Source: Pseudomonadota bacterium
GTDB taxonomy: Bacteria > Pseudomonadota > Gammaproteobacteria > Burkholderiales > Rhodocyclaceae
NCBI GenBank assembly: GCA_029776255.1
Contig: JAKOTN010000091.1
Coordinates: forward strand, 1 to 64,000
Direction: 5' to 3'
DNA: 64,000 nucleotides
Of this stretch, positions 18,546 through 32,353 are shown in pieces. Position numbers and translations under genes: made by a program. Under the pieces are notes generated by a model. It saw nothing but the letters and a program-made list of their open reading frames with translations. It had not been told where the DNA came from and ran no database searches. How positions within the stretch are numbered: position 1 is the first letter of the stretch; the number at the start of each line of letters is the position of its first letter.

Positions 18546-19381
18546 AAATGAAAGGACTGGGTCGCGGGCTTGACGCCCTTCTGGCCGGCAACGACGCGCA
18601 GAACAAGGAACAGCAGCGCACATTGCCGGTCGGTCACATTCAACCCGGCAAGTATCAGCCGCGAACGCGCATGGACGCCGCCTCTCTCGAGGAACTGGCC
18701 GCATCGATTAGGGTTCAGGGATTGATGCAGCCCATTCTCGTTCGCCCGATCAGTGACGAGCGCTATGAAATCATCGCTGGCGAACGGCGCTGGCGGGCCG
18801 CGCAGATGGCCGGCTTGAGCGACGTATCGACCCTGATCCGGGAAATTCCGGACGAAGCCGCCTTGGCGATGGCGCTGATCGAGAACATCCAGCGCGAGAA
18901 TCTCAATCCGCTGGAGGAGGCGCTCGGTCTGCAGCGACTGATCGACGAATTCACGATGACCCACCAGCAGGCGGCCGATGCCGTCGGCCGGTCGCGGCCG
19001 GCTGCGTCGAATCTGCTGCGCTTGCTCCAGCTTGCAACGCCTGTGCAGGAATTGCTGATGCGGGGCGAAATCGACATGGGACATGCCAGGGCGCTTCTGC
19101 CCCTGGCCGGCGCGCTGCAGGTTCAATTGGCGCAACGGGTGGTGCAAAAAGGTTTGTCGGTGCGCGAAACCGAGCGATTGGTGCAATACGCGTTGCGCCC
19201 TCCCAAAGAGAGCGCCACACCGAAACCCGACCGCGATGTGCTTCGTCTACAGGAGGAGTTGGCCGATTTCCTCGGTGCGCGGGTGGCCATTCGCGCCAAC
19301 CGTCGTGGCGCGGGCAAGGTACTGATCGAGTTTGGCGACCTCGATCAGCTCGAAGGAATTCTGCAGCGTCTGCGGCATTGA
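18542..19381 (+). CDS. parB: Chromosome-partitioning protein ParB (Spo0J)
   Basis: 279-residue parS-binding CTPase. The N terminus KGLGRGLDALLAGND is the ParA-contact motif. The ParB/Sulfiredoxin-like domain has SIRVQGLMQPILVRP and the CTP-binding GERRWRAAQMAGL, with ENIQRENLNPLEEA. The helix-turn-helix TMTHQQAADAVGRSRPAASN is next, and the C-terminal dimerisation region ends in LEGILQRLRH. Start ATG 18542 overlaps the parA stop. Confidence 0.95.
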   Translation: MKMKGLGRGLDALLAGNDAQNKEQQRTLPVGHIQPGKYQPRTRMDAASLEELAASIRVQGLMQPILVRPISDERYEIIAGERRWRAAQMAGLSDVSTLIREIPDEAALAMALIENIQRENLNPLEEALGLQRLIDEFTMTHQQAADAVGRSRPAASNLLRLLQLATPVQELLMRGEIDMGHARALLPLAGALQVQLAQRVVQKGLSVRETERLVQYALRPPKESATPKPDRDVLRLQEELADFLGARVAIRANRRGAGKVLIEFGDLDQLEGILQRLRH

Positions 19382-19473
19382 TGCGCCGCACCATGCGGCC
19401 CTTTCGAAGAGGGGTAAAAAATGGCTGCAAGGCAGGTTTCATCAAGAAAACCAAACTTTTCTGCAAGTGCGGT

Positions 19474-19502
19474 TTGATTCCGTATTGCGAGTCTGGTATC
19501 CT
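19474..19502 (+). promoter_or_regulatory. Predicted promoter of the ATP synthase operon
   Basis: -35 TTGATT (19474-19479) and -10 TATCCT (19497-19502) are spaced by exactly 17 bases. The atpI start is 25 bases further downstream. The sequence from 19382 to here is AT-richer than its surroundings. Confidence 0.55.
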
Positions 19503-19526
19503 TTGCTCGTTTTGGAGGGGCAAGCC

Positions 19527-20682
<1,156 letters not shown>

Positions 20683-20760
20683 TGAGTAGTCGCTGAAATC
20701 CATTTTTCGCAAGTTTTGATTCTCGTTGTCTTGTTTAACCCATTTAGCATGTTTTACTAG

Positions 20761-21039
<279 letters not shown>

Positions 21040-21079
21040 TCGCTTCTCCTATCGGACTGACTCTTAACAGGAGGTTAGC

Positions 21080-21550
21080 GTGAACATCAACGCAACGTTG
21101 ATTGGCGAAGCGATCTGGTTCGGTGTATTTATCTGGATCACCATGAAATACGTTTGGCCGCCGCTCCAAAAAGCCATGGCCGATCGTCAGAAGCTGATCG
21201 CTGATGGGCTGGCGGCCGGTGAGCGTGGTAAGCACGAGCTGGAGTTGGCTGGCAAACGTTCGGCCGATGCGCTGCGCGATGCCAAGGCGAAAGCTGCCGA
21301 GATTGTTGCTGCTTCGGAAAAGCGTGCGGCGCAAATGATTGAGGAAGCCAAGCTGGCCGCAAAAATCGAGGCGGATAAGGTGGTTCTCTCGGCTAAAGCG
21401 GAAATCGCTCAGCAAGTCGAGCAGGCGCGGGCCGAGCTGCGCGGTCGTGTTGCCGATCTCGCCGTGGCCGGTGCCGAGCGGATCCTGAGGCGTGAAGTTG
21501 ACGCTAGGGTGCATGCCGACATGTTGGTCGCGCTCAAGCAGGAACTCTAA
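21080..21550 (+). CDS. atpF: F-type ATP synthase subunit b
   Basis: 156-residue peripheral-stalk subunit. One N-terminal membrane helix ([21 protein letters not shown]) is followed by a long Ala/Glu/Lys-rich coiled coil. The start is GTG 21080 with AGGAGG just upstream. It is followed by atpH after 4 bases. Confidence 0.96.
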   Translation: MNINATLIGEAIWFGVFIWITMKYVWPPLQKAMADRQKLIADGLAAGERGKHELELAGKRSADALRDAKAKAAEIVAASEKRAAQMIEEAKLAAKIEADKVVLSAKAEIAQQVEQARAELRGRVADLAVAGAERILRREVDARVHADMLVALKQEL

Positions 21551-21554
21551 AATC

Positions 21555-22091
21555 ATGGCCGAACTCGTTACCATCGCGCGCCCTTACGCTGAAGCGGTCT
21601 TTCGCATCGCGCTGGAGAACAAGGCGCTAGCTGCGTGGTCCGAGAGGTTGTCGTTGCTTTCTTCAATTGCAGAGGATGGTCAGATGCGTCTATGCATTGG
21701 CAATCCTGAGTTGTCGGCCTCGCAGAAGAGTGATCTCTTCAAGTCGGTGATTGGTCGGGCATTGGAGGGTAGCGAAGCCAATCTGATCGATGTCCTCGCC
21801 GCCAGTGAGCGACTTTCTGTTCTGCCTGAAATTGCTAGCCTTTTTGAGGCTCAGAGATCGGCTCAAGAAGGCGTTAAGGAGGCCACGATCTACAGCGCTT
21901 TTCCGTTAGACGAGGAGCAGCGCAAGGCGTTGATTGGGGACCTGGAAGTGCGCTTCAAGACCCGGCTAACTGCCGAAGTTGTCGTCGATAAAAAACTGAT
22001 CGGCGGCGTCAAGATTGTGGTTGGCGACCAGGTTCTCGACACGTCCGTTAGCGGAAAGCTGGAGAGCTTGCGGTTGGCGCTTAAGAACTAG
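21555..22091 (+). CDS. atpH: F-type ATP synthase subunit delta
   Basis: 178-residue subunit joining the peripheral stalk to the top of F1. It starts [22 protein letters not shown], the family N terminus, and ends with the conserved [23 protein letters not shown]. Start ATG 21555 is chosen over an upstream in-frame ATG inside atpF. Length is as usual. Confidence 0.96.
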   Translation: MAELVTIARPYAEAVFRIALENKALAAWSERLSLLSSIAEDGQMRLCIGNPELSASQKSDLFKSVIGRALEGSEANLIDVLAASERLSVLPEIASLFEAQRSAQEGVKEATIYSAFPLDEEQRKALIGDLEVRFKTRLTAEVVVDKKLIGGVKIVVGDQVLDTSVSGKLESLRLALKN

Positions 22092-22101
22092 GAGAATTTC
22101 C

Positions 22102-23640
22102 ATGCAGTTGAATCCTTCAGAAATCAGCGAACTGATCAAAGGCAAGATCGAAAATCTTGCGATCAGCGCCGATCTGCGCACCCAAGGCACCGTAGTATCG
22201 GTGACCGATGGTATCTGCCGTATTTACGGCCTGACTGACGTCATGCAAGGGGAGATGCTGGAGTTCCCGGGCAACACCTTTGGCATGGCTCTCAACCTTG
22301 ATCGCGACTCGGTTGGCGCGGTGGTTCTCGGGGAATACGACGAAATCAGCGAGGGCGACATCGTCAAAACGACGGGCCGCATTCTTGAGGTACCAGTTGG
22401 CCCGGAACTGCTTGGCCGTGTCGTAAATTCGCTGGGTCAGCCTATCGATGGTAAAGGTCCGGTCAATAACAAGTTGACCGATAAGATTGAAAAGGTCGCC
22501 CCGGGCGTGATCTGGCGCAAGTCGGTATCGCAGCCTGTGCAGACCGGTTTGAAGTCAATTGATGCGATGGTGCCGATTGGCCGTGGTCAGCGTGAATTGA
22601 TCATCGGTGACCGGCAAACCGGCAAAACAGCTGTGGCGGTCGATACGATCATCAACCAAAAAGGCCAAAACCTGATCTGCATTTACGTGGCGGTCGGACA
22701 AAAAGCGTCGACAGTTGCTAACGTCGTTCGCCGCTTGGAAGAAAACGGCGCGATGGAATACACCATTATCGTCGCCGCGACGGCGTCCGAATCGGCGGCG
22801 CTGCAGTACATCGCGCCGTATTCCGGTTGTACGATGGGTGAGTATTTCCGTGATCGGGGTCAGGATGCTCTCATTATCTATGACGATTTGACCAAGCAAG
22901 CTTGGGCATATCGGCAAGTATCGCTGCTCCTGCGGCGTCCGCCAGGACGTGAGGCGTATCCAGGCGATGTATTTTATCTGCACTCCCGTCTTCTCGAGCG
23001 TGCTGCGCGCGTGTCGGAAGAGTGGGTGGAAAAATTTACCAACGGGGAAGTCAAAGGCAAAACGGGTTCCTTGACCGCTTTGCCGGTCATTGAAACGCAG
23101 GCTGGCGACGTTTCGGCTTTCGTGCCGACCAACGTTATCTCGATTACGGATGGCCAAATCTTCCTTGATACCGATCTTTTTAACTCGGGTATTCGTCCTG
23201 CCATCGACGCGGGTATTTCTGTCTCGCGGGTTGGCGGTGCTGCGCAAACCAAGGTAATCAAAAAGCTTGGTGGTGGTGTCCGTTTGGCACTTGCACAGTA
23301 TCGTGAGCTGGCAGCTTTCGCACAGTTTGCTTCCGACCTTGACGAAGCGACGCGGAAGCAGCTCGACCGGGGCCGTTTGGTGACCGAGTTGATGAAGCAG
23401 CCGCAATATTCGCCACTGACCATCTCTGAAATGGCAATTACCTTGCACGCAGTCAACAAAGGTCTCTTCGATGATGTCGAGGTGAAAAAGGCGCTGGCTA
23501 CCGAAAAACAGATGCACGGCTTTATCAAGCAAAAATACGCCGACCTCATCACCAAGATCGAAACGAGCAAGGATCTTGATGCCGACGCTGAGCAAAAGCT
23601 CACTAAGGCGATTGAGGAGTTCAAGGCCACTCTGGCCTGA
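22102..23640 (+). CDS. atpA: F-type ATP synthase subunit alpha
   Basis: 512-residue regulatory nucleotide-binding subunit of F1. Walker A is [11 protein letters not shown], and the conserved [14 protein letters not shown] loop is present near residue 375. It starts [19 protein letters not shown] after TAGGAG. The 19-base gap to atpG contains GAGGAGG. Confidence 0.97.
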   Translation: MQLNPSEISELIKGKIENLAISADLRTQGTVVSVTDGICRIYGLTDVMQGEMLEFPGNTFGMALNLDRDSVGAVVLGEYDEISEGDIVKTTGRILEVPVGPELLGRVVNSLGQPIDGKGPVNNKLTDKIEKVAPGVIWRKSVSQPVQTGLKSIDAMVPIGRGQRELIIGDRQTGKTAVAVDTIINQKGQNLICIYVAVGQKASTVANVVRRLEENGAMEYTIIVAATASESAALQYIAPYSGCTMGEYFRDRGQDALIIYDDLTKQAWAYRQVSLLLRRPPGREAYPGDVFYLHSRLLERAARVSEEWVEKFTNGEVKGKTGSLTALPVIETQAGDVSAFVPTNVISITDGQIFLDTDLFNSGIRPAIDAGISVSRVGGAAQTKVIKKLGGGVRLALAQYRELAAFAQFASDLDEATRKQLDRGRLVTELMKQPQYSPLTISEMAITLHAVNKGLFDDVEVKKALATEKQMHGFIKQKYADLITKIETSKDLDADAEQKLTKAIEEFKATLA

Positions 23641-23659
23641 TCGATCGAGGAGGTTTGCC

Positions 23660-25961
<2,302 letters not shown>

Positions 25962-25978
25962 AACAGGGTTACGATATG

Positions 25979-26012
25979 CCGCTTTCGTGCTGTAGAACCG
26001 GTACGAAAGCGG
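25979..26012 (+). other. Hairpin between atpD and atpC
   Basis: A perfect 10-bp stem CCGCTTTCGT/ACGAAAGCGG with a 14-base loop sits 18 bases after the atpD stop and 27 bases before atpC. No T-run follows. It may slow 3' decay, be an RNase site, or reduce atpC expression. Confidence 0.55.
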
Positions 26013-26039
26013 TTTGGAAAGCCAGCAAGGAAAAAAACC

Positions 26040-26462
26040 ATGTCCATTAGAGTACACGTAGATGTTGTGAGTGCCGAGGAGCTAATTTTTTCTGGGCAAA
26101 CCGATTTTGCTGTATTTCCGGGTGAGGCAGGCGAGCTTGGAATTTATCCGCGGCATACGCCGCTTCTTACGCGTATCAAGCCGGGTACCGTCCGTTTAAA
26201 GATTCCTGATCGCGACGAGTATGAATTGGTCTACGTCTCGGGTGGAATGCTAGAGGTGCAGCCAGCCTTGATTACCGTTTTGGCTGATACGGCTATTCGT
26301 GCGCACGATCTCGATGAAGCTAAAGCTATGGAAGCTAAGCGTCGTGCGGAAGAAGCGCTTAAAAATCGCAGTTCCGATGTGGGTTTGGCTACAGCAGAAG
26401 CTGAATTGGCACAAGCTGTTGCGCAGTTGCAAGCCATTAAAAAACTGCGAAATCGTCATTGA
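26040..26462 (+). CDS. atpC: F-type ATP synthase subunit epsilon
   Basis: 140-residue inhibitory subunit of the rotor. The N-terminal beta-sandwich includes [23 protein letters not shown], and the C-terminal helices contain [20 protein letters not shown] 26040 follows AAGGAAAAAAACC. It is the last gene of the operon, ended by a strong terminator. Confidence 0.96.
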   Translation: MSIRVHVDVVSAEELIFSGQTDFAVFPGEAGELGIYPRHTPLLTRIKPGTVRLKIPDRDEYELVYVSGGMLEVQPALITVLADTAIRAHDLDEAKAMEAKRRAEEALKNRSSDVGLATAEAELAQAVAQLQAIKKLRNRH

Positions 26463-26490
26463 CAAGACCAAAAGTGACAACAAAACCAAC

Positions 26491-26519
26491 AAAAAAAGCA
26501 GCCATCAGGCTGCTTTTTT
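26491..26519. terminator. Bidirectional Rho-independent terminator
   Basis: AAAAGCAGCC-ATCA-GGCTGCTTTT forms a 10-bp stem with a T-run on the plus side and an A-run before it. It therefore ends both the atp operon (plus) and the ubiJ transcript (minus, stop 7 bases away). Confidence 0.88.
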
Positions 26520-26525
26520 ATGAAT

Positions 26526-27101
26526 TCAACGGCAACCGAGTCGTTCGATGCGAATTTGTAAGCAAGCAACATCATCACGCAGAGCATCGACCTCTCGGCA
26601 ATACTTATTGATGTCGTCGTGGTTGGCAGTGCCTGCTTTTTCTTCTTCGTTGTTCAGAAAATCTGCGATAGTGTTTGCCAGTTTTCCAACTACCAGTATA
26701 TTTAATCGACTAAAACGCACGAGAGAACGGCAAGCGCGACGGGCAATAATATCGCCTACAAATAACGATAAATCGTGTTCGATATCCCAGCGCAAATTCC
26801 GAAAAACGAAGGCTAGAGTTTCGGCGAATTCGGCGGATCCCGCAATTTTTACGGCAGAGAATAGCGTGTGCCGATTATTAAGCAATCGGATTAATGTATC
26901 GTCTGGAAAGCGTATGATGGCTATCGAGTGTAATTTCTCTGGCATGCACCGGACAATAAATCCGCTTTGGTCTATACCGAAAACTAAACTGAAATGTTGA
27001 CCGAATTCAAGTCGGGCGGTTTCACCGGAAAAAGCTTTCAATCGTGTTTGTGCCCATTCCTCTCCGGCCAATACATGGTTAAATAATTTAAATAGAGGCA
27101 T
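26526..27101 (-). CDS. ubiJ: Ubiquinone biosynthesis accessory factor UbiJ (SCP2 domain)
   Basis: 191-residue soluble lipid-binding protein that supports the ubiquinone-synthesis complex. It begins MPLFKLFNHVLAGEEWAQTRLKAFSGETARLEF, the SCP2-type fold seen in UbiJ/YigP. The C-terminal third is a charged helical region (EVDALRDDVACLQIRIERLG). The chosen start is ATG 27101; a TTG at 27125 would add 8 residues. The gene is clearly more AT-rich than its neighbours. UbiB, the usual next gene, is absent, and the convergent atp operon begins instead. Confidence 0.8.
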   Translation of the reverse strand: MPLFKLFNHVLAGEEWAQTRLKAFSGETARLEFGQHFSLVFGIDQSGFIVRCMPEKLHSIAIIRFPDDTLIRLLNNRHTLFSAVKIAGSAEFAETLAFVFRNLRWDIEHDLSLFVGDIIARRACRSLVRFSRLNILVVGKLANTIADFLNNEEEKAGTANHDDINKYCREVDALRDDVACLQIRIERLGCR

Positions 27102-27174
27102 TCTAAACTTAGTTATGTTTCTCAATCATGGCCACAACTCGTGAAATCTATAATGGATTTTTGGCCAGCACATT

Positions 27175-27205
27175 AAAAAAACCATCGGTGCCGGAGGCCT
27201 GATGC
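27175..27205 (-). terminator. Probable terminator after ubiE
   Basis: On the minus strand CATC...GATG encloses GGCC-TCC-GGC and is followed by seven T residues. It lies 56 bases beyond the ubiE stop and upstream of ubiJ, so ubiJ may be partly uncoupled from ubiE. Confidence 0.5.
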
Positions 27206-27260
27206 ATATTGTAAATAAGAGCAGGAGATGCGCAAAGGAAACGACTTTGTGTTTTTGCGT

Positions 27261-28001
27261 TTAAATTTTGAAGCCGCGATGCAAGGCGACGACACCAAAA
27301 GCCATATTGAAATAATCGACATTCTGAAAACTAGCCCGCTCCATCAGCATTTTCAGCGTCTCTTGGTCCGGATGTACGCGAATTGATTCGGCCAGATAGC
27401 GATAGCTCGCTTCGTCGTTTGTGATGATTTTTCCAATGCGAGGAATTATTTTGAAGGAATAAAAATCGTAGACGGGTTCCAGGGGTTTCCAGATGCTTGA
27501 AAACTCCAGTACCAGCAGGCGACCTCCAGGTTTTAAAACCCGCCGCATTTCCGTTAGGGCGCGGTCCTTGTGGGTCATGTTGCGAAGTCCGAAGGCGACG
27601 GTTACACAGTCAAAGTAGTCGCTGGGGAAGGGTAATTTTTCCGCATCGCATTGAACTGCGGGAATCATGACGCCGAGGTCGTAAAGGCGGTCACGACCTC
27701 GGGTAAGCATGGCGTTGTTAATGTCGGTTAGCCAAACTTGACCTCTACCACCGAGTTTTCTGGCAAATGTCAAAGCGAGATCTCCGGTGCCGCCGGCAAC
27801 ATCGAGAATTCTATAGCCATCCCGAACGCCGCTTTTGGCGATGGCAAAGGATTTCCATAGCCTGTGAAGACCGCCCGACATCAGATCGTTCATCAGGTCA
27901 TAACGTTGCGCGACGGAGTCGAACACCCCCGCGACGTGCCGTGCCTTTTCCTTTTCAGCGACTTCTTGATAGCCGAAATGAGTTTTGTTGGAGTCAGTCA
28001 T
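27261..28001 (-). CDS. ubiE: Ubiquinone/menaquinone C-methyltransferase UbiE
   Basis: 246-residue SAM methyltransferase acting on demethylmenaquinone and 2-octaprenyl-6-methoxy-1,4-benzoquinol. The SAM motif is [17 protein letters not shown]. Family motifs are [25 protein letters not shown] and [22 protein letters not shown]. The N terminus [36 protein letters not shown] is diagnostic. It lies 18 bases after the DUF971 gene. Confidence 0.96.
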   Translation of the reverse strand: MTDSNKTHFGYQEVAEKEKARHVAGVFDSVAQRYDLMNDLMSGGLHRLWKSFAIAKSGVRDGYRILDVAGGTGDLALTFARKLGGRGQVWLTDINNAMLTRGRDRLYDLGVMIPAVQCDAEKLPFPSDYFDCVTVAFGLRNMTHKDRALTEMRRVLKPGGRLLVLEFSSIWKPLEPVYDFYSFKIIPRIGKIITNDEASYRYLAESIRVHPDQETLKMLMERASFQNVDYFNMAFGVVALHRGFKI

Positions 28002-28019
28002 GATGGAAACGGAATCTTG

Positions 28020-28448
28020 TCAGTGATTGCCACACGTTTTCGGGGCGTTTACGGCGGTGTCGCCTGGAAGTGCTGCCGGATCGCGGCTAGCACCAGCATT
28101 TGCGAGGCGTTCCAAGTAAGTTTGCCAGAGTTGTTCGCGGTGACGACCGAGGTTGTGGAGTAAATCCCACGAGTACAGACCGCTGTCATGACCGTCGGAA
28201 AATATTGGCCGGATTGCGTAATTACCCACTGCTTCCACACGGACAATATCGACATTACGTTTGCCAACTTGCAGAACTTCTTGTCCTACGCCGTGCCCCC
28301 GCGCTTCTGCGGAAGGTGTGAATACACGAAGGAATTCGTAAGTCAGTTCGAAATGTTCACCATCGTCGAAAGTGATATCGACAATGCGTGATTGCTGTTG
28401 AAATTTAATTTCCGTGGGAGTTTTTGTGTTGGCATCCAAGCCTGCCAT
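28020..28448 (-). CDS. DUF971 (gamma-butyrobetaine hydroxylase-like N-terminal domain) protein
   Basis: 142-residue protein of unknown function with the DUF971 fold. Typical segments are PTEIKFQQQSRIVDITFDDGEHFELTYEFLRVFTPSAE, NVDIVRVEAVGNYAIRPIFSDGHDSGLYSWDLL and LWQTYLERL. The conserved GHDSGLYSW is present. Relatives have been linked to iron-sulfur or metal-binding roles, but this is not settled. In betaproteobacteria it is regularly encoded just before ubiE, as here, so it may act in quinone-related metabolism. Confidence 0.85.
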   Translation of the reverse strand: MAGLDANTKTPTEIKFQQQSRIVDITFDDGEHFELTYEFLRVFTPSAEARGHGVGQEVLQVGKRNVDIVRVEAVGNYAIRPIFSDGHDSGLYSWDLLHNLGRHREQLWQTYLERLANAGASRDPAALPGDTAVNAPKTCGNH

Positions 28449-28522
28449 GAGTGTACCGAGGGAAAATTGCGATCAGCCATCATAGCGCAAAAAACACACA
28501 TTTAACCGAAATTCCGGCTTGA

Positions 28523-29725
28523 CTAGATCCGATGAGTGTGTACTCGCGCGAATTTTCTTTTGCCGACTTGAATGACGAAGGTGCCGCAAGATGCTAGAGT
28601 CATATTCTTGTCAGTGATTTTAGTACCGTCGATTTTGACGCCACCCTGCTCTAACATGCGCCAAGCCTCTGAAGTGCTGGCTGTTAACCCTACTCGTTTA
28701 AGTACCAGCGCGATGTTAAGGGATTGGTCGGCACCATCTAGATAAATATCCAGGATGTCATCGGGAACAGCGCCGTGGCGAAAACGTGCTTCGAAATCGG
28801 CGAGCGCGTGGCTGCCGGCGACCGCGCCGTGAAAGCGCTCGACGATTTCCTGGGCAAGCAACACTTTGATGTCGCGAGGATTCCGCCCGCCCGCGACGTC
28901 GTTTTTGAAACCATCGATGACTTGGCTGTCGCGAAAAGAGAGCAGATCGTAGTAACGCCACATCAGATCGTCGGAGATGGACATCAGTTTGCCGAACATT
29001 TCTCCAGGAGGCTCGTTGACTCCCACATAGTTGCCAAGGGATTTAGACATTTTATGAACGCCGTCGAGGCCTTCGAGCAGTGGCATCGTCAGCACGCACT
29101 GCGGCGCCTGACCGTAATGTTTTTGTAATTCTCGCCCAACCAAAAGGTTGAATTTCTGGTCGGTGCCACCGATTTCGACATCTGCTTTCATTGCAACCGA
29201 ATCGTACCCCTGGCACAAAGGATACAAGAGTTCGTGAATGGCGATTGGCTGACCGCCACGGTAACGCTTGGCGAAGTCGTCGCGCTCCAACATTCTGGCC
29301 ACGGTATGCAGGGCCGCCAGTTGTATCATCCCAGCCGCGCCTAGCGACTCGAACCAGATGGAATTGAAACAAACTTCGGTTTTTTCGGGGTCGAGTATCT
29401 TGAATACTTGTTCTTGATACGTTTTTGCATTTTCGACGACCTGTTCACGTGTGAGCGGGGGGCGGGTCGTGTTTTTTCCTGTCGGGTCACCAATCATGCC
29501 GGTAAAGTCGCCGATCAGGAACAATACGTGGTGACCGAGATCCTGAAAGTGCCGAAGCTTGTTGATCAGAACGGTGTGTCCCAAATGCAGGTCGGGGGCG
29601 GTCGGGTCAAAGCCCGCCTTTATGCGCAACGGTCGCCCACTCTTCAATTTTTCAAGCAGGTCGGTTTCAATCAATAATTCTTCCGAACCGCGCTTGATAT
29701 GTTTGAGATCGTCCACAACGCGCAT
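28523..29725 (-). CDS. tyrS: Tyrosyl-tRNA synthetase
   Basis: 400-residue class I aminoacyl-tRNA synthetase. The HIGH-type motif is HLGHTVLI in [15 protein letters not shown], and KMSKS is in [13 protein letters not shown]. The C-terminal S4-like RNA-binding domain ([17 protein letters not shown]) is complete. Start ATG 29725. It is transcribed divergently from the M23 peptidase gene, with 84 bases between them. Confidence 0.97.
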   Translation of the reverse strand: MRVVDDLKHIKRGSEELLIETDLLEKLKSGRPLRIKAGFDPTAPDLHLGHTVLINKLRHFQDLGHHVLFLIGDFTGMIGDPTGKNTTRPPLTREQVVENAKTYQEQVFKILDPEKTEVCFNSIWFESLGAAGMIQLAALHTVARMLERDDFAKRYRGGQPIAIHELLYPLCQGYDSVAMKADVEIGGTDQKFNLLVGRELQKHYGQAPQCVLTMPLLEGLDGVHKMSKSLGNYVGVNEPPGEMFGKLMSISDDLMWRYYDLLSFRDSQVIDGFKNDVAGGRNPRDIKVLLAQEIVERFHGAVAGSHALADFEARFRHGAVPDDILDIYLDGADQSLNIALVLKRVGLTASTSEAWRMLEQGGVKIDGTKITDKNMTLASCGTFVIQVGKRKFARVHTHRI

Positions 29726-29809
29726 GCCAGTCTCTCGTTTCGCCCGGAGGCTTTTGGTGAAGGTGTTGTCCTGTGGTAGGCTAGAACGTTTGCTGCTTAT
29801 AGTTCGCCC

Positions 29810-31141
29810 ATGAACAACGATAAACGCCGGATTCTACCGTATTCCGCACTGACGATCGACCGACTGGTGCGCCATCGCTGGGCGGTTTCCGCCTTGGCGG
29901 GCGCATCGTTGCTGGGTATGGTTGCTGCATTCGCTATCGCTCCGCCGCAGGATTCCTCGCAAATTAGAGTCGAAGCCGTCCTCCAGCACTTGCCAACGCC
30001 TGACATGACCGTGGTCACTACCGACGAAAAGGCTTTCCTGCGGGAGGAGCGCATCTATGGGAACGATACCGTCGCCAGCTTATTGAATCGCTTGGGCGTC
30101 GATGATCGCGATGCGTTGCGTTTCTTGGTAAAAGATCGGCACGCCCAAGCCTTGGTGAGTAGCCAGTTACGTCCTGGTGTTGTGGTTTCCGCCAAGGTGG
30201 GAGCGTCCGGAGAGTTGCTGTATTTCGCGTTTCCACTGGTCGATAAAAATACTTTGATCGTTGTCGAGCCACGCGATAAGAGTTTTGTGGCTAGAGAAGA
30301 GGCTTTGAAACTGGAACCGCGAACGGTTATCAAGTCTGGTGTGATCCAAGGGGCCTTTTTTCGAGCCGTGGACGCTGTTGGTATTCCCGATGATGTCGCT
30401 AATCAGTTGGTGGGAATCTTCGGCGGCGAAGGAAATTTTTATCGCTCCTTACGCCAAGGTGATCGCTTTTCGGTGGTTTACGAAGCTTTTTCCTTCCGCG
30501 GTCAGGAAATTCGTAGTGGCCGCATCCTTGCTGCCGAATTAGTTAGCCGGCAGCGGTCGATGCAAGCGTATTGGTTTCAGTATGAACCGGGCAAGGGCGG
30601 TTATTACACGGCGGAAGGAAAGAGCCTGAGCAAACCATTCCTTTTGGCGCCTCTGGAGACTTCTAAAATCACTTCCGGTTTTTCAAGTGCGCGTTTTCAC
30701 CCGATTTTGCAGACCTGGCGGGCGCACAAGGGGGTGGACTACGCGGCTCCGATGGGTACGCGGGTATTGGCCGTCGCGGATGGTGTCGTCGAGACCGCTG
30801 AAAGTCAGAACGGTTATGGCAACATGATTGTTATTCGTCACGATGCCATGTATTCCACTGCGTATGGTCACCTTAGCGACTACGCGGCGGGGATGGCCAA
30901 GGGCGCACGTGTTCGCCAGGGCGATACCATCGGTTATGTTGGGCAGACCGGATTGGCGACCACGCCGCATCTTCACTATGAGTTTCGAATCAACGATGAG
31001 CAGGTCGATCCGCAGTTGATGGAGATGGCGACCTTGATGCCGCTCGATCGGATGCAACTTGTTCGCTTCAAGGGCACCAGAACAGCCATGCGGGCGCAAT
31101 TGGATCTGGCCAAGGAAATCACTCTGGCTTCAATTGAGTAA
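29810..31141 (+). CDS. M23-family murein endopeptidase (MepM/YebA-like)
   Basis: 443-residue cell-wall hydrolase. An N-terminal membrane anchor ([23 protein letters not shown]) is followed by periplasmic domains. The LytM catalytic domain is near residues 295-400: zinc ligands are seen in [13 protein letters not shown]-type sequence as HKGVD (H and D) and in [10 protein letters not shown] (HLH). A second conserved His is in YGHLS. It cuts cross-links between peptidoglycan peptides. The tyrS-divergent position is usual in betaproteobacteria. Confidence 0.9.
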   Translation: MNNDKRRILPYSALTIDRLVRHRWAVSALAGASLLGMVAAFAIAPPQDSSQIRVEAVLQHLPTPDMTVVTTDEKAFLREERIYGNDTVASLLNRLGVDDRDALRFLVKDRHAQALVSSQLRPGVVVSAKVGASGELLYFAFPLVDKNTLIVVEPRDKSFVAREEALKLEPRTVIKSGVIQGAFFRAVDAVGIPDDVANQLVGIFGGEGNFYRSLRQGDRFSVVYEAFSFRGQEIRSGRILAAELVSRQRSMQAYWFQYEPGKGGYYTAEGKSLSKPFLLAPLETSKITSGFSSARFHPILQTWRAHKGVDYAAPMGTRVLAVADGVVETAESQNGYGNMIVIRHDAMYSTAYGHLSDYAAGMAKGARVRQGDTIGYVGQTGLATTPHLHYEFRINDEQVDPQLMEMATLMPLDRMQLVRFKGTRTAMRAQLDLAKEITLASIE

Positions 31142-31160
31142 TGCTGGAAAAGTGTCGCCA

Positions 31161-32213
31161 TCAGACGGTTAGGTCGATTTGCTGTAACGTTCCCGCACTA
31201 CCGTTTTCGTTCAAATAAATACCGGTTGACCGCATTTCGGCTTGTAGCTGGTTGTCGGTGGTTTTGAGCGAGAACGGTGTGGCAACACTGGCAACACTGA
31301 GCGCGCCGACACCTGCTTGACTTAAGGGAGTCAATTGATCCGCTCCAGTGGCGTTCTTGGTCCAGAGGCCTAGTTCCGCATAGGCCGCGTCGCCCTCGTC
31401 TATCCAGCCGTTATTGTCACTGTCGAGAGCGGCCAGCTCGGCAAAACCATTGCCGCTCAATGCACCAAATAATTCCCGGCCATTGTTGATCTTGCCGTCG
31501 CCGTTGCGGTCAAAAACCAGGAAGCCGCTACCTCCAGCGACGAAGTTGATATTTTCATTTGCCCCGTCCGCATCGAGATCAAAGCTAAACCGCTGGCTGG
31601 TCAGTTGCGGCGTTGCGCCGTGGAAATTCAGCACCAAGGGGTCTTTCGTTGGACGGGCTTCGCTGGCAGCGACCTTGAAATCCGTTTCCTGACGAAAGCT
31701 GCGGCTCATTTTCAGTGTGATCGAAAAATTGATTTCCTGGCCGTCAGTCGTTTGAACGCTACCTGAGGCATGAAAGCTGCTTTGCTCAAGCTCGGTGTAA
31801 GACTCATGGCGGGTGTATTCAACGGCAAGGCCATTGGCCGGTTGCGTGAAAGAATCCGACGTCGTGGGCGCTTCGGTTGAAACGCTGCCCGGGGGCAGCG
31901 TCGAGGCGTCGAAGACCGCGACGGTGCGTCCAGTCAGTATTTCCACCATCGCACGAATCAGTCGAAGTGTGGGATCGTTGTCTGCGGAGTTCAAACGCTC
32001 ATCAATAGCAGCGCTCTCGTTCAATTGAGCCTGTTTGCCGGAATCAGAGATTCTCACGCGTGAGTCCTCAGGGTGATCCCTATTCGTTGCCCTGTCTGGG
32101 CCACGTGTTGGACCGTTGTTCCTTGCGCTTAAATTCAACGATTCACGAACTTCATGTTGCTGCAAACGACTGGAATTCGCATCCAGTTGCAACGAGGCGC
32201 CGGCGATTTTCAT
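31161..32213 (-). CDS. Hypothetical protein with calcium-binding EF-hand-like loops
   Basis: 350-residue protein without a signal peptide. The first 200 residues are low-complexity and polar, with a segment SITLKMSRSFRQETDFKV. The C-terminal part has FDLDADGANENINF, then DRNGDGKINNGRELFG (about residues 234-249) and DSDNNGWIDEGDAAY (about 262-276). These Asp/Asn-Gly loops match dockerin or EF-hand calcium sites in VCBS/RTX-type proteins. It may be exported without a classical signal. It ends 20 bases from the convergent peptidase gene. I do not recognise a specific function. Confidence 0.7.
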   Translation of the reverse strand: MKIAGASLQLDANSSRLQQHEVRESLNLSARNNGPTRGPDRATNRDHPEDSRVRISDSGKQAQLNESAAIDERLNSADNDPTLRLIRAMVEILTGRTVAVFDASTLPPGSVSTEAPTTSDSFTQPANGLAVEYTRHESYTELEQSSFHASGSVQTTDGQEINFSITLKMSRSFRQETDFKVAASEARPTKDPLVLNFHGATPQLTSQRFSFDLDADGANENINFVAGGSGFLVFDRNGDGKINNGRELFGALSGNGFAELAALDSDNNGWIDEGDAAYAELGLWTKNATGADQLTPLSQAGVGALSVASVATPFSLKTTDNQLQAEMRSTGIYLNENGSAGTLQQIDLTV

Positions 32214-32353
32214 GGACTTCTCCCAGATTTTGAGTACGGTGACCGTAGGTTGTCTACGGTCGAAAAGCGATGGCGCTTAAGGTGTGCGGAGGAAGTTCAC
32301 GCCGCTGTCGTGGCGATCTGGCATTTTTCGGGAAGGGGTTGCCTATTCCGGAA

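Noticed and set aside
29440-29460. CACGTG-centred parS-like sequence in tyrS
   Set aside because: Flanking bases do not match the consensus and it lies within coding sequence.
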